From the NCBI GenBank assembly GCA_030549495.1, contig JAUIRK010000570.1, positions 1,961,501 through 2,025,500 on the forward strand: 64,000 bases of DNA, given 5' to 3'. Below are positions 36,701-43,835 of this stretch, piece after piece. Numbering within the stretch: position 1 is the first letter of the stretch; each line of letters starts with the position of its first letter. The notes under the pieces were generated by a model. It worked only from the letters and a program-made list of their open reading frames with translations. It did no database searches and was not told the origin of the DNA. The position numbers and the translations under genes were made by a program. The DNA comes from Nectonema munidae (Eukaryota > Nematomorpha > Nectonematoida > Nectonematidae).

Positions 36701-37443
36701 GCGGGAGATAACAGAAAAGTACCAAAATTAATTAAAAATTTTATCTAAATATTGAAAATAAAATTGAAGATTGATGAGAAAATGAGTTGAAAAAAGGGAA
36801 GAAGTTAAGAAATTTCTCTGAAAATCAACCAAGTAAAGATGCTCCCTCTAAAAGTGCACCACGTTATTTTCATCTTTAAAATTTTCAATGTCGCACTGTT
36901 ATGTAAACAAAATTAAATTTATTTAAAAAAGGATTGATAATTTTACCACTTTGTAGAAAATATGGATAATATGAAAAATTTAAACTTCGAACAAAAAAAA
37001 CATTGAGAATAATTACATAGTAAAACAGATTCACAGATTTTACAAATTATCCAAAGAATAGATGACTTAAAAATAACTCATGATACAAATTTTGAATTTT
37101 TTTATATGTTTTAATAAATCTTTCCCAACTATATATAAATTTCATGGAAAACTCAAACAACAAATTTACAAATATTCGTTATAACTAAACTATTTCAAGA
37201 ATACAGAAGGGAAGAAAAAGATTCCTTATCAATTAAAAATAAGCACATACTTAATCCTCTCAATAAGTTTAATCTAGTCTCTAAACACTTTGAGATAGAA
37301 AGTCAGAAAGCCACACAAATAAAAAAGTTATTCGATTCTTGCAAAGATTTGGTAAAAAGATACGCGCGAAAAAAGAACATTAGAAGAAAATGATATACTT
37401 ACTGATAAGCTTCAGTAAGAAAAATGCATCCATTAAAGCCATT
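9664..37443 (-). CDS. RhoGEF of the ARHGEF11/12 (LARG, PDZ-RhoGEF) class, 5' part of a spliced gene
   Basis: This span covers seven candidate exons given separately. Spliced in frame they encode an N-terminal PDZ domain with the signature LVQRCVII, GFGLTVSGDNPVF, GPAYKAGVLEGDKIVKVNG and HLDVVKLIK, then GSYVALTLLG and a coiled-coil piece LFKMLDQETRRLE. This order and wording match vertebrate ARHGEF11/ARHGEF12 and fly RhoGEF2. Known family role: exchange factors that activate RhoA downstream of G-alpha 12/13 receptors, the PDZ binding receptor tails such as plexin-B at the membrane. The RGS-like, DH and PH domains are not in the window and are presumed to lie beyond base 1. Intron sizes are about 0.2 to 16.7 kb and the two longest are full of transposons. 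All junctions between 36299 and 9962 agree in phase, and none of the exons in that interval contains an in-frame stop, so I take the gene to be functional. The 5'-most exon and the end of the sixth exon are uncertain. Confidence 0.85.
9912..9962 (-). CDS. RhoGEF exon, end of PDZ (GSYVALTLLG)
   Basis: The acceptor is cttatag before 9962. Joined to the phase-1 end of the 26758-26701 exon it reads LIKKGSYVALTLLGVPPYKS, the last PDZ strand and the following linker. The 3' end is uncertain. A donor gtaaaa follows 9912, but its phase does not lead into the frame of the next exon. The frame stays open much further (to about 9790) with a Ser- and Lys-rich sequence (QKTSPTLSHANSFSKHLYKS), so the exon may extend to another donor such as one near 9845 or 9815. 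Confidence 0.78.
9963..10970. other. Intron DNA without recognised elements
   Basis: Part of the 16.7-kb RhoGEF intron. Slightly less AT-rich patches near 10250-10450 were read in all frames without a match. Confidence 0.45.
10971..13453 (-). mobile_element. Candidate DNA transposon enclosing a DEHGERFHQ-family gene
   Basis: The left boundary reads ggatccagaaatttc then a run of G (10971-10998). The right boundary, read on the other strand, is CAATGGCGGATCCAG followed by a long G run (13453 leftward). The shared GGATCCAG plus G run in inverted orientation, with the CARTGGCGG start, resembles hAT termini. The outermost six or so bases of the left end do not match and I found no clear target duplication, so the two ends may belong to separate insertions. 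Between them is one gene on the minus strand. Confidence 0.45.
11378..13032 (-). pseudogene. Uncharacterised RNase H-like, transposase-like protein with N-terminal Cys clusters
   Basis: This gene is read in three pieces with the domain order of a multicopy family I recall from aphid, Hydra and other invertebrate genomes as unnamed proteins. The N terminus (from 13032) has a zinc-finger-like cluster: CYICGEV, then CCNTCATNLRQWLN and MPFAVPMIW. It continues as DDCYFC, YPNLQSA and LNNLVRDLQL to LGSRL. The large C-terminal part (12427-11378) holds FIDSSKTSLKGVL, ICADLKVVALVMGLQSGYTK, CCFLCEW and DEHGERFHQ, ending GKWGSSMLAVYCW. The Asp in FIDSS, the Asp in ADLKV and the Glu in DEHGE are spaced like a DDE/RNase H triad; that reading is inference. 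One frameshift near 12785-12795 separates the first two pieces. A single in-frame TAA at about 12437-12439, where relatives have Lys, separates the last two. Otherwise the frame is intact, so inactivation is recent. It lies inside a RhoGEF intron in the same orientation. Confidence 0.8.
13751..15939 (-). mobile_element. Tigger/pogo DNA transposon, full length, inactive
   Basis: Terminal inverted repeats: GTCAAACCTCCAATTACTGAA at the left (first 20 bases compared) against GTCAAACCTCCGTTAGTGAA at the right on the other strand. Subterminal copies of tgttcactaattggagg occur inside both ends. TA follows the right end and AA precedes the left; the uninterrupted tandem unit shows that the target was TA. 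The element is 2.19 kb and carries one transposase gene on the minus strand. Confidence 0.88.
13964..15457 (-). pseudogene. Tigger (CENP-B/jerky-like) transposase
   Basis: The likely initiator is the ATG at 15457-15455 (MASKKK), right before a run of nine A where the frame has slipped. Then comes the CENP-B-type helix-turn-helix (LSISEKLGIFKTAENNSQ, YGISGGAVNNILKRKREIL), the second DNA-binding domain (SKVWQWFVAKRSKGYPISGP, KFADQLGRTEFKASN), and the DDE_1 catalytic core: YNCDETGLFFKAMPDK (first Asp, near 14990), KILFIDNSPSHP type motif LFIDNSPSHP (second Asp, near 14670) and QPMDQGII (third Asp, near 14585). The tail ends in an acidic segment and a helix (SERDIESTEDINSE). The gene is broken by at least two stops (one at 15109 where relatives have Gly of NGWLEKFR) and several frameshifts, including one near 14905. 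All catalytic Asp residues are still readable. Confidence 0.88.
15940..17007. other. Intron DNA, no gene recognised
   Basis: It begins with the third tandem unit (to about 16020). A plus-strand open stretch at about 16465-16590 contains IQPEYVNHKHSSK and VFSDEIIRDVYVQLQ, which looks coding-like but matches nothing I know. Confidence 0.4.
17008..17590. repeat. Diverged tandem repeat, four units of about 145 bp
   Basis: Unit starts are at about 17008 (agcatagtggatttggta), 17151 (agcatcgtcaatttggta), 17287 (agtatggttgttttggta) and 17439 (agcatggccgatttagta). Each carries a later atatttttggaga or related word and an actgagtccaaaaatt-type word. Spacings are 143, 136 and 152 bp. No coding sequence. 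Confidence 0.75.
17740..19334 (+). pseudogene. hAT transposase fossil (family C)
   Basis: Reading the three plus frames in turn gives a hAT transposase: VPPSTGAGVKKLVMKYYE near 17850; WSLGLVPIFGSLNSSKITF near 17972; VGVTRDGEIW near 18085; QQCLAHTGHLTVCDI near 18130-18180 (relatives have CLAHGIHLAVCDV); an acidic linker; MKLILDTKTKWNSTLSMI near 18470-18525; and the C-terminal dimerisation domain with IKATSVKSERAFSAAGYFIS and LRSQLAPKTLDALCFLRC at 19195-19310. The SER.FS.AG motif is the hallmark of the hAT C terminus. Several stops and frameshifts split it; the last 94 codons (19050-19334) are open. Inverted sequence ctagtgagtaaacattaccg (reading leftward from 19575) may be the right terminus; no left end was found. 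It sits in a RhoGEF intron on the opposite strand. Confidence 0.82.
19335..19943. other. 3' flank of hAT fossil C and spacer
   Basis: 19480-19575 contains several ggtaat and taccga words typical of a hAT subterminal region. The rest, to the MITE target duplication, shows nothing. Confidence 0.4.
19952..20408. mobile_element. hAT-type MITE, 457 bp, perfect 8-bp target duplication
   Basis: The left end is CAGTAACGTAGCCAG and the right end on the other strand is CAGCCACGCAGCCAG. The flanks are aatacaca at 19944-19951 and aatacaca at 20409-20416, identical over 8 bp. The interior has a G-rich left and a C-rich right arm and no coding sequence. Confidence 0.92.
21921..23667 (-). mobile_element. 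hAT element B (Charlie/ZBED5-like), nested in element A
   Basis: The left end gagttgttcacaaac and, on the other strand, the right end CAGTGGTTTTCAAAC form the inverted repeat typical of Charlie-type hATs. The target duplication is agcttgaa (21913-21920) and agctagaa (23668-23675). The same insertion point with agctagaa is seen in the copies at 48645 and 32081, so B was in A before A multiplied. It carries the decayed transposase described separately. Confidence 0.85.
22048..23435 (-). pseudogene. ZBED5/SCAND3-like hAT transposase remnant
   Basis: Read on the minus strand: a BED-finger remnant near 23430-23310 (KYDDSHFKFCFTAL, CLLCSEMLAS); then EVVKLKHIFLSNDTVRRLIG and EMSDDM near 23110-23030, matching the LSNDTV.RRI.EMS motif of this family; then the C-terminal dimerisation domain near 22255-22130 (ECEQAFLMLL, TTSRNRWEVSNDMRVALAKT). 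The stretch between about 22990 and 22300 does not read as the expected catalytic region, so an internal deletion or heavy decay is likely, besides several stops and frameshifts. Compared with the usual 550-650 residues, less than half is recognisable. Confidence 0.75.
24013..26700. other. Intron DNA with a microsatellite and a hAT-like MITE remnant
   Basis: A dinucleotide (AC)n run is at 24926-24950. At about 24564-24877 the words tttcacaaactttctcagac and, reversed, cagaagtttccaatttg with gcggaaccc look like decayed ends of a Charlie-type MITE, but no target duplication was found. The rest, including the minus-strand open stretch at 26109-26423, is unrecognised. Confidence 0.45.
26701..26758 (-). 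CDS. RhoGEF exon, PDZ middle (VNGTVVTHCNHLDVVKLIK)
   Basis: The acceptor tttctag precedes 26758 and the donor gtaaga follows 26701. 58 nt, entering in phase 0 and leaving in phase 1. The wording matches the ARHGEF12 segment VNGTLVTHSNHLEVVKLIKS almost residue for residue. Confidence 0.92.
26994..27043 (-). CDS. RhoGEF exon, PDZ (GPAYKAGVLEGDKIVK)
   Basis: The acceptor tttatag precedes 27043 and the donor gtaagt is at 26993-26988. 50 nt; its first two bases complete an Asp codon from the exon at 35301, and it leaves in phase 0. AG...GD.I..VNG is the PDZ helix and strand signature. Confidence 0.92.
27191..27721. mobile_element. Possible hAT-type MITE
   Basis: The left side has cagtgatttttacctctttt then atggaccc. 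The right side, reversed, has ggtttctcaacggggtcca. Paired atggacccc words in inverted orientation are typical of Charlie-type MITEs. The very ends do not align well and no target duplication is clear. Confidence 0.4.
27722..32029. other. Intron DNA, nothing recognised
   Basis: More than 4 kb of AT-rich sequence inside the 8.3-kb RhoGEF intron. Open stretches at 28084-28293, 29160-29408 and 31065-31391 have no recognisable motif and biased low-complexity composition. Confidence 0.45.
32030..32297. mobile_element. hAT-like element A, third copy (right end only, with B junction)
   Basis: Shares cagaaccactgagctagaa, acaattacaaacaagg, gataaaatcc, and ggcaataatggcg with copy 1 at 23650-23800. Element B ends at 32080 with CCACTG, followed by agctagaa (32081-32088). 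The A terminus, tgtgcgcttgtg, ends near 32297 after a C run (32262-32275). Left parts are missing. Confidence 0.75.
32298..33054. other. Intron DNA with AT microsatellite
   Basis: A short (AT)n run near 32583-32602; nothing else seen. Confidence 0.45.
33063..33380. mobile_element. hAT-type MITE, 318 bp, perfect 8-bp target duplication
   Basis: The left end is CAGGGGTAACCAAACT and the right end on the other strand is CAGGCGTCACCAAACT (14 of 16 match). The flanks are ttttaaag at 33055-33062 and ttttaaag at 33381-33388. The subterminal words gggccggat and gcgggccgg are typical of this hAT MITE class. Confidence 0.93.
33389..33640. repeat. GGAGTC-rich interspersed repeat, copy 1
   Basis: Contains taggagtcggagtcagta, tatctaataaagtttaggag and, at the right, ccgactctgcaactctaat, so its ends are inverted relative to one another. 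The words recur at 38433-38500 and 54834-55140. It directly abuts the MITE at 33063-33380, which may have inserted into it. Confidence 0.65.
33641..35100. other. Intron DNA, nothing recognised
   Basis: AT-rich sequence without recognisable motifs on either strand. Confidence 0.45.
35105..35233. mobile_element. pogo/Tigger-type MITE, 129 bp
   Basis: The left end is CAGTGAAACCTCAAGTATCC and the right end on the other strand is CACTCAAGTATCCGAAC. Dinucleotide TA flanks both sides (35103-35104, 35234-35235), the target of Tc1/mariner-superfamily elements. tatccgaac-type words repeat inside. Confidence 0.75.
35301..35417 (-). CDS. RhoGEF exon, start of PDZ (LVQRCVIIQ, GFGLTVSGDNPVFVQSIKK)
   Basis: The acceptor gtaattag precedes 35417 and the donor gtatgc is at 35300-35295. 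117 nt, entering with two bases that complete a Tyr codon and leaving one base into the next exon. LVQRCVII followed by GFGLTVSGDNPVFVQS is diagnostic for the ARHGEF11/12 PDZ domain. Codon use and GC are clearly above the surrounding intron. Confidence 0.95.
35418..36298. other. RhoGEF intron with a possible hAT end
   Basis: cagcgttgtccaaattaagg at 35661 looks like a single hAT-type left end with a gcgcgcta word. No matching right end or target duplication was found. Confidence 0.35.
36299..36381 (-). CDS. RhoGEF N-terminal exon, candidate initiator ATG
   Basis: The donor gtgagt is at 36298-36293 and a candidate acceptor ctattttag precedes 36381. The in-frame ATG at 36359 gives MLNEISSNNYGRQSKNDSYF, then one base into the PDZ exon, in the right phase. 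This ATG would be a fair start, since the region before the PDZ is variable in the family. The frame is also open back to the acceptor and into the exon at 37443, so the true start may lie further upstream. Confidence 0.65.
36490..36606. repeat. Short inverted repeat around CCCACTCTAAAAAAA
   Basis: ccccactctaaaaaaa near 36497-36513 is mirrored by ttttttagagtggg near 36590-36603. A related word, ttagagtagcgggagataac, recurs near 36695. It may be a small MITE. No target duplication identified. Confidence 0.45.
37403..37443 (-). CDS. Tentative upstream RhoGEF exon
   Basis: The acceptor aatattag precedes 37443 and the donor gtaagt is at 37402-37397, both good matches. 41 nt. Read in phase 0 it gives NGFNGCIFLTEAYQ and joins in frame to the exon at 36381. 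A different frame offers an ATG near its start but meets a stop in the next exon. It may be coding or 5' untranslated. Confidence 0.45.
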
Positions 37444-38432
37444 CTAATATTAAAACAGTACAATTCAAAGAATTGTAAATACACTATATATAGCGGATAA
37501 TAATAATAACACTTAGTATAAAGAATTTTACATTTCTAACTTTTTTTATTCTTACACGGTGTTATCACGCCTTCATTTTAAAGCTGAACAAAATTAACTG
37601 AGGAGTACATCTTATTTATCTTTGATAACATCATTTAATTAGCCATCCTTTGAAATATGTGTTCAACATTGCATATACAAGTGATATAAGGTTTGTTTTA
37701 ATCATAAAATATAAATGTATACTTTGATAAGAGAATCAAGAATAATTCCTCATCTTCTAGTATAAATAAGGTTAAATCTACGCCAAGCATTATTAATTTC
37801 ATTTAATTAGTTACAAAAATTTACAAAATTGAATACAATTTCAAAAAATGCACTACAAAGCTTATATTGGGATAAAACGCAGCAAAGTACGAAGATTTGA
37901 TCTAAAATAATAGAGTATTACGTTTTGGAGCCAGAAAAAAGGTATAAGCAGAACTTGCTTCTTTGCTCCTACGAAATATAGCAGGTATAATGGTGATCGA
38001 ATATCAACTATTCAAAAGCCAATAATTTAGCCGTAGAAAGGGTTTAATGAATATAAATTCAAGTCTTATCATACACACATATACCTATGTATCATGTCGC
38101 TTATATACACAAAAATATTATAATATAGAAATAGGAGGAAATTCAAATCAAGTAAGGAAACTGAAACATTCAAATTTGTTTTCATCATAAGTATACATAC
38201 ACTTAAGTGAGATGCATGAGAAGAAAAGAGTATAGCTATTTTAAATAAATGTTCAGCCTTTTATTCTACCAACATGAAATTTCATCCTTAATTCCATGTT
38301 CTTAGTAGTTCGGTTCTCACTAGGGTTGTCATACGCGAGTTTTATTGGAGTAAATAAAAATTTTGAAAGTCGAAAGAAAAAAATGCAATTTAGAATGTTT
38401 TTTGATACTTTTATGACATCTAAACAGGTTTG
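37444..38432. other. Gene-free DNA upstream of the tentative exon
   Basis: No promoter motif, exon or element was recognised. Confidence 0.4.
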
Positions 38433-38540
38433 TGGAGTGGGAGAGTTTAAAGGAATGAGTCGGAGTCGGTAGTATCTAATAAAATTTAGGAGTACAAGAC
38501 GAATTTTTAAAGCAAATTTAGATAATTTAATTTTTGTAAG
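38433..38540. repeat. GGAGTC-rich interspersed repeat, copy 2
   Basis: Shares gagtcggagtcggtag and tatctaataaaatttaggag with the copy at 33389. Truncated. Confidence 0.6.
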
Positions 38541-38565
38541 CATATGAAGTAACATTTATTACGGG

Positions 38566-38893
38566 ATACAAAGAAAAGATGAAACCTGGATCAAAAACGG
38601 AAGGCCGCACCTGAGATGGAAGAACGTGGTTGACAAAGATTTGAAAAGATTTAATCTAGATACTTGACTTTACAAGTATCAATAAATTCAAAATAATTTA
38701 AATATACTTGTAAAGTCGAGTAATAAAGCTATTTTTGTTCTATTTCTTAAATTTAGAGGAGAAAGATAACGCGGATAGAAGTAAATGGAAGAAATTAATA
38801 AATCCATTGTATTATGGTTCCATATTGAATAAGGAAGGTGCACCATTTGAGGAAAAACCACCTTCTAAAGATAAATGATGATGATGATGATAT
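38566..38893 (+). pseudogene. LINE ORF2 3' end with simple-repeat tail
   Basis: Plus-strand reading gives ETWIKNGRPHLRWKNVVDKD then LKRFNLDT, the GRP..RW...V..D motif found near the C terminus of many LINE ORF2 proteins. After a gap it resumes as DNADRSKWKKLINPLYYG, again the usual ending (DR..W). The tail is atgatgatgatgatgat (about 38876-38891), a typical LINE 3' microsatellite. The gap (about 38662-38757) contains a perfect palindrome, gactttacaagtat and its reverse complement, around a 22-bp AT loop, so a small inverted-repeat insertion interrupts the frame. Everything 5' of this is missing, as usual for a truncated LINE copy. Confidence 0.72.
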
Positions 38894-39757
38894 GAAGGAA
38901 AGTCAAGGTTTTAGGTATTTGGAGTAGGAGTCAAGGTCGCATCCAAAGGAAGAATACTCTTACATAGCTGGAGACAAAGTAATGTCTGAGAATCTTTTTT
39001 ATAAATTAATACATAATCCGTTTCAGAACTCTGATTTATCGAGATCAGAACTGAAAGAGTTAGAGTGAGAAGGATTTGAAAGAAGTTGGGAGTTCGCCTC
39101 CTGCAAATACTTAGAATTGGAATCGACGTAGCACTTCTTACATTCCAATTCTGAAACAATGGTTGTGACTAGGACTAGTCCTGACACCAAACAAGATTTA
39201 GACGAAATATAGGCTATGAACCTCAAAATACAACCCTCCTCTATCATTTATTTTTTCTACAATCATATAAAATTTGACTTTAAAGCTTTTTGACAAATAA
39301 TTTAATTTTTGGGATTAAAATATAACCTAAAATTTTCTATTATCAATATGAGTTATAGGTTAAACTCTTACCCTCAGAAAGGAAATGCAGAATAAGGACG
39401 AAACATCTTTTTCTGTCAAAAACTTTAATACCTATATATTTTTTTAACTCAAAATCACCTTAATCGAGATACGTTTCGAAAATTATTATGAAGAAAAGAG
39501 TATATCATAAAATAAATCCTGCTGCTTGTATTGAAATTAGTACTTTTGCAAATTAAAAGAAAATATAAAGACAAAAAATTGTTTTAAAATTTAATTTGGT
39601 TTGCTGAAAATTTAAAAAGCCAAAACTTTTTCAAATACACAATTATAATTTTATAAGAATGCAAGCAACTTGAGCTTAAAATACGAGTTCATTAATTTGT
39701 AACAATATTTGAAATAACCTAATTATTCAAAAGGTATAAGTCATTTTTAATAGAGTA
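38894..39757. other. Spacer with a degraded GGAGTC-type patch
   Basis: ggtatttggagtaggagtc at about 38912 resembles the GGAGTC repeat. Nothing else recognised. Confidence 0.4.
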
Positions 39758-39765
39758 TGTATTAA

Positions 39766-39814
39766 CAGGGGCGGATCAAGCAAGCAGTGGCTTTCTTTTC
39801 AAGCTAGATGATTG

Positions 39815-39845
<31 letters not shown>

Positions 39846-40022
39846 GCTTGTTTGTATTTATGTCTTATATGTGACGCCGTCCATTTATTTGTATTAGAAA
39901 TTTACGGCTAATGAATTTGCCAGAAGTTATACTAGTAAAACGAATTTGTAATTTTTCAATAAAATGTTGACTTTTTGTCCCCCCCCCCCTCCCTGATACT
40001 TGGTTTCCTGCGTCCGCGCCTG
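39766..40022. mobile_element. hAT-like MITE, 257 bp
   Basis: The left end is CAGGGGCGGATCAAG and the right end on the other strand is CAGGCGCGGACGCAG. attaa flanks both sides (39761-39765 and 40023-40027); an 8-bp duplication is not evident. An (AT)n run and a C run (39980-39989) lie inside. Confidence 0.7.
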
Positions 40023-42033
40023 ATTAATAATAATTAACTAATATATAAGTAAAATACCTTGACGTTGTCTTCTATAAGAATTTTAAAAATAATTTCAAAG
40101 TTTGGCTATCAAAAGTAGCTATCATACGAAATAATTGAAGGGACTATTCTTTAAGTTTAAAAGGTCTGAAAAAATGACAAAAAAATTTAATGAGTAAATA
40201 ATAAAGAAATTGTATACTATAAAAAATTAATTTGTTTTAGTGATACTAACAAAACAAAACACATCTGTCAGGGTATATATAAATTTATTTCATGCTTTCT
40301 CTGAATTGTGGTATAATTTTTGAACAGTATATTTTTACGTAACAAATTTATGATTCTACCTTTGGACAAATAAAAATTACAGCGCAAAACTAGGGCGTGA
40401 TCCTAGTTCTTCAAAAACGCCAAAAGAGTGCATTTCAGAGAAAAGTTGATTAAATGCAGGAATAAGAAAAAAACGAGTCTGAACTATGTTATGTGATCGA
40501 CTCTCTACCACTTTAGCTTCGTAGTGCACACGTGCCTATATGAAAATGACTAAAAGACCACTGATAAATTGAGAATCATGAGTACAATAGCAACTTTATT
40601 TAGTGGGATGCATTAAGTCTATTGAAGTAGATTACTTGTTGAAAGATGGATGATGTGGTGAGTCGAGGTTTATCAGAAAAAAGCTTGGTTGATTAGTAAG
40701 GACTTATTACACACTTTGACGTGTTGAACAATGAAGGAAAGGTGCTCAAGCTAAACAATGTGCTTTGTGTGAATAGGTATATAATATAATTAAGGCATAT
40801 AACACTTTTATAGGTGGTACATGTATAAATATAAATAAATAAAATATGATATACATATATACACATAACGCAGACAGAAGTCACAGAACGAGGTACAAAA
40901 ATTCAAAAGATAAAGAACAAACAAACAAAGCGATATAGTAAAGGTATGATAAGAGGTAGAAGTGGCGTCATGGTAAATAAAAGAAAGCTTATTAGGAGAG
41001 GCAAAAAGGAAATACTATATATACATTCTTATAGACAGGTAAATAGAAGAGACCACTCTTATTGACAAGCTTTGCCATAATCACCCCTTATTTTTCCTAG
41101 CATTAGAAATAAATAAATAAAAGGAAAAAGCTGACTAGAGTTGCTTTGAATTGCAGAGTCAATTAAAAAAATGTTATTCCTATAAAGGTGGAGATGAATA
41201 TTCGTTTTCCATCAAATAGATCTAGGCATATAAACTTGGTTGATTCACAAATATGGGTATAAAAAAGATTTGCTTATCTACACATAGTTTGTTCCAAAAA
41301 TGCAGTGGTTTCCAAACAGCTGGTCATGAACACAAACGGACCACGAACATTTTTTGGGGGTCATGTAGCGTCCAAAATTTTGAGAAATTTTTTTGATATT
41401 TTGTTATATGCACAGGCAATTTTGGCTTGAAAATAACTTGGCTTCAAGACACTACTACTAAAGAGGCCAACTTTTCTTGAAGTTAAATTGTCCATATCAT
41501 TAATTTACAAAAAACATATTTTGTTTTAAAAAAACTTACTACTTTTTAGGAAATAGTGTTGAGAGTAGGGATTGCACCCCGAAGGCTTTTTTCAATCCAT
41601 GGGGAGCGGGGATCCTGGAGTACATTTTTTCTCACCCCGAGGATTCCCCGAGGAAAAAATATTTTTTTAATCAAGAAACTAAAATTTTGAAATGATTTAT
41701 TCAAAATTGTTCAAATAATAAAATTTTAAAAACAATAATCCTGAAAGAGTCTGTTTTTGTTTACAATTTGAATCATGATGAATTATAAATAATTCTTATA
41801 GCTTTGAAATACACATACATAATACATAAATACCACATATGAATTGTTTACAAGTTGAATCATGAATTATAAATAATACATATAGCTTTGAAATGCACAT
41901 AATACATAAATCGTACGACTATTTTCGTTGCTAACATATTTTGTCTTGCTGATGTCGAAGAAAAACACACAATGAAAGTTTTATTAACTTTGGCTTCTCA
42001 TGCATCAGGAGCAATGTCGAGCATTTTCCTGAG
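40023..42033. other. Gene-free DNA with one hAT-like left end
   Basis: CAGTGGTTTCCAAACAGCTGG at 41303 is a Charlie-type left terminus. The matching right end, ggttgg-type gtttgggaaccactg, lies at about 44431, but the 8-bp flanks differ, so the pairing is not proven. A G/C-rich patch at 41565-41650 (attgcaccccgaagg, ccccgaggattccccgagg) looks like another repeat. No coding motifs. Confidence 0.4.
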
Positions 42034-42318
42034 CATAGGCGGATTTAGAAGGGGACGAAGCCGACGTACCCCCCCCCCCCCTAAAATTAAATGAGACCTG
42101 TTACAAAAAATTTAAAAAACATTTGCAAAATGTCTTTGACTTTCATTTAATGCATAATGCTCTGGTTAAACTATTAATCATATACAGAGTTATTAACATA
42201 TATCTATAAGGATTTGTTTTAAAACCCTATCATTAAATTTATATGCTTGAAATTTGAGTTCTAGTTTCGTAAAATCCGCCCCCCCCCCTAATGCCAATTT
42301 CTAGATCCGCCCCTACTG
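42034..42318. mobile_element. hAT-like MITE with C-run ends
   Basis: The left is cataggcggatttagaag and the right on the other strand is cagtaggggcggatctagaa, giving a shared GGCGGATYTAGAA inverted repeat. C runs are at 42069-42081 and 42281-42289. Target duplication unclear (ctgag occurs on both sides). Confidence 0.65.
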
Positions 42319-43220
42319 AGTAAGTCATTTGCAAGAAGACACTTGCTACGGAGAGTCTGAAACCCTTCAAGAGAAGACCCTCAACAAAGACTTAACCCTA
42401 GATAAGGGACACGTGCTATCAAGTGACCAACAAAATAAAAATCCTATGCTTTAAATATTCACCCAAAAAGAAAAGGCGAAAAATTTTTGAATTCAATGCC
42501 TGAAAGGGTCAACCGTTCAAGGAGTAGTGTCCAAAAAATGACAATCTTCTTTAAAATATATAAAGTTCGATTGAAAATGAGAACAGACAAGTAGTCTTCA
42601 AAATTATGGGGATCAATGGGTTAATGCTTTCAGGCATTGGTTTTCTAAAATTAAACACCAGCTTTTATTTTTCAATAAGTTTTGTCTGAGAGTAGACGAT
42701 TTTTGTTTAATTGGCCACCGGTGTTTCATTCTGCCTGAAAGGGTTAAGAGACAGGTGGTACCCAGTGACCCAGGAAATAAAAACCGTCTGTTTTAAGTTA
42801 TATGAAAACTTATTCAAAATAAAAGAGACATGATTAATTTTTGAAAATCAATGCCTGAAGGGTAAGATTTTTCGAAGGTTTATGTATTTTTTACTACAGA
42901 TCTTTATTAGCTTAATATTTCACCTTGTAGCGTGTTGTGCATCTCAATTCTCATAAATAAGAAAAATGACCGTTTATAGTAAAAACAGTAAATTACAAAA
43001 AAAGAAGTATCGATGAAGTTAAAGAATTTGTGCGAGATAAGGGAGATAAAAATAAATACTAAGTTCTATCACAAGTCAATAAATTTAATGTAAAAAAGAA
43101 TCCATAGCAATAAATTTTAAACAAGCATAATTGACAATTATATTTTTCCTAGTGGAATTGAAGATTGTATGTAGTATATACAACATACATGTAGTGGTAT
43201 TATAGAGAGCAGATATTAGA
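42319..43220. other. Gene-free DNA
   Basis: Contains loosely repeated words such as tgcctgaaagggt (42498, 42734, 42851) suggesting a diverged local repeat. No gene. Confidence 0.4.
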
Positions 43221-43835
43221 ATATGATATGAATAGAAAAACTCGCATCAAAACAAAGAATGCAATTACTATAAAGGATAAAGTATGTAATCAAATAATGA
43301 AAAAACCGAAATCTTGTATTAATCTTCCAGCATCAATACAAGTTGATTTAAGAAGCAAATTAGGAATAGCAAAAATATTATCCTAAGATAACATCCGTAT
43401 CGATCACATTCTAACAATCGGTTCAGAGAGTAAGTAAAGAAAGTTTCGATATCCATAGTGGGTTATGCTAGTATACTACTTCGAAGTTTGAATTTAGACG
43501 TGAAAATCATTAAATTGTCGTTACTATTAGATCAAAAAAAAGCAAATATCATTTTGAATAGATAGCCCACTAACTACCATTAAAAATTCATTATGCCATT
43601 TTGGTTCTATTTCGTCCTTTTGCAATTCTATATTTTCTAGAACTTTTTTAAAATTTTAGTTTTTCTTTTGTTATATTTATATTACTTTCACATGTACTAT
43701 TTTTAATTTTTGATATTTTGACTATTTAAAAGATGATTTTTTTAATTTTTTTGCAGGAAATCGGAAAATAAATCATTTCAATTTTTAATTATTTCGCAAA
43801 TATATCTTATTTTCCTTCATTAACTTTTTCAAAAA
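43221..43835 (+). repeat. 615-bp repeat, copy 1 (inverted partner at 61978-62591)
   Basis: From atatgatatgaatag to cattaactttttcaaaaa the sequence is matched base for base, apart from a handful of substitutions (for example acatccgtatcg against acgtccgtattg), by the reverse complement of 61978-62591. A short open frame (43229 onward) is kept in both copies. Confidence 0.95.
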
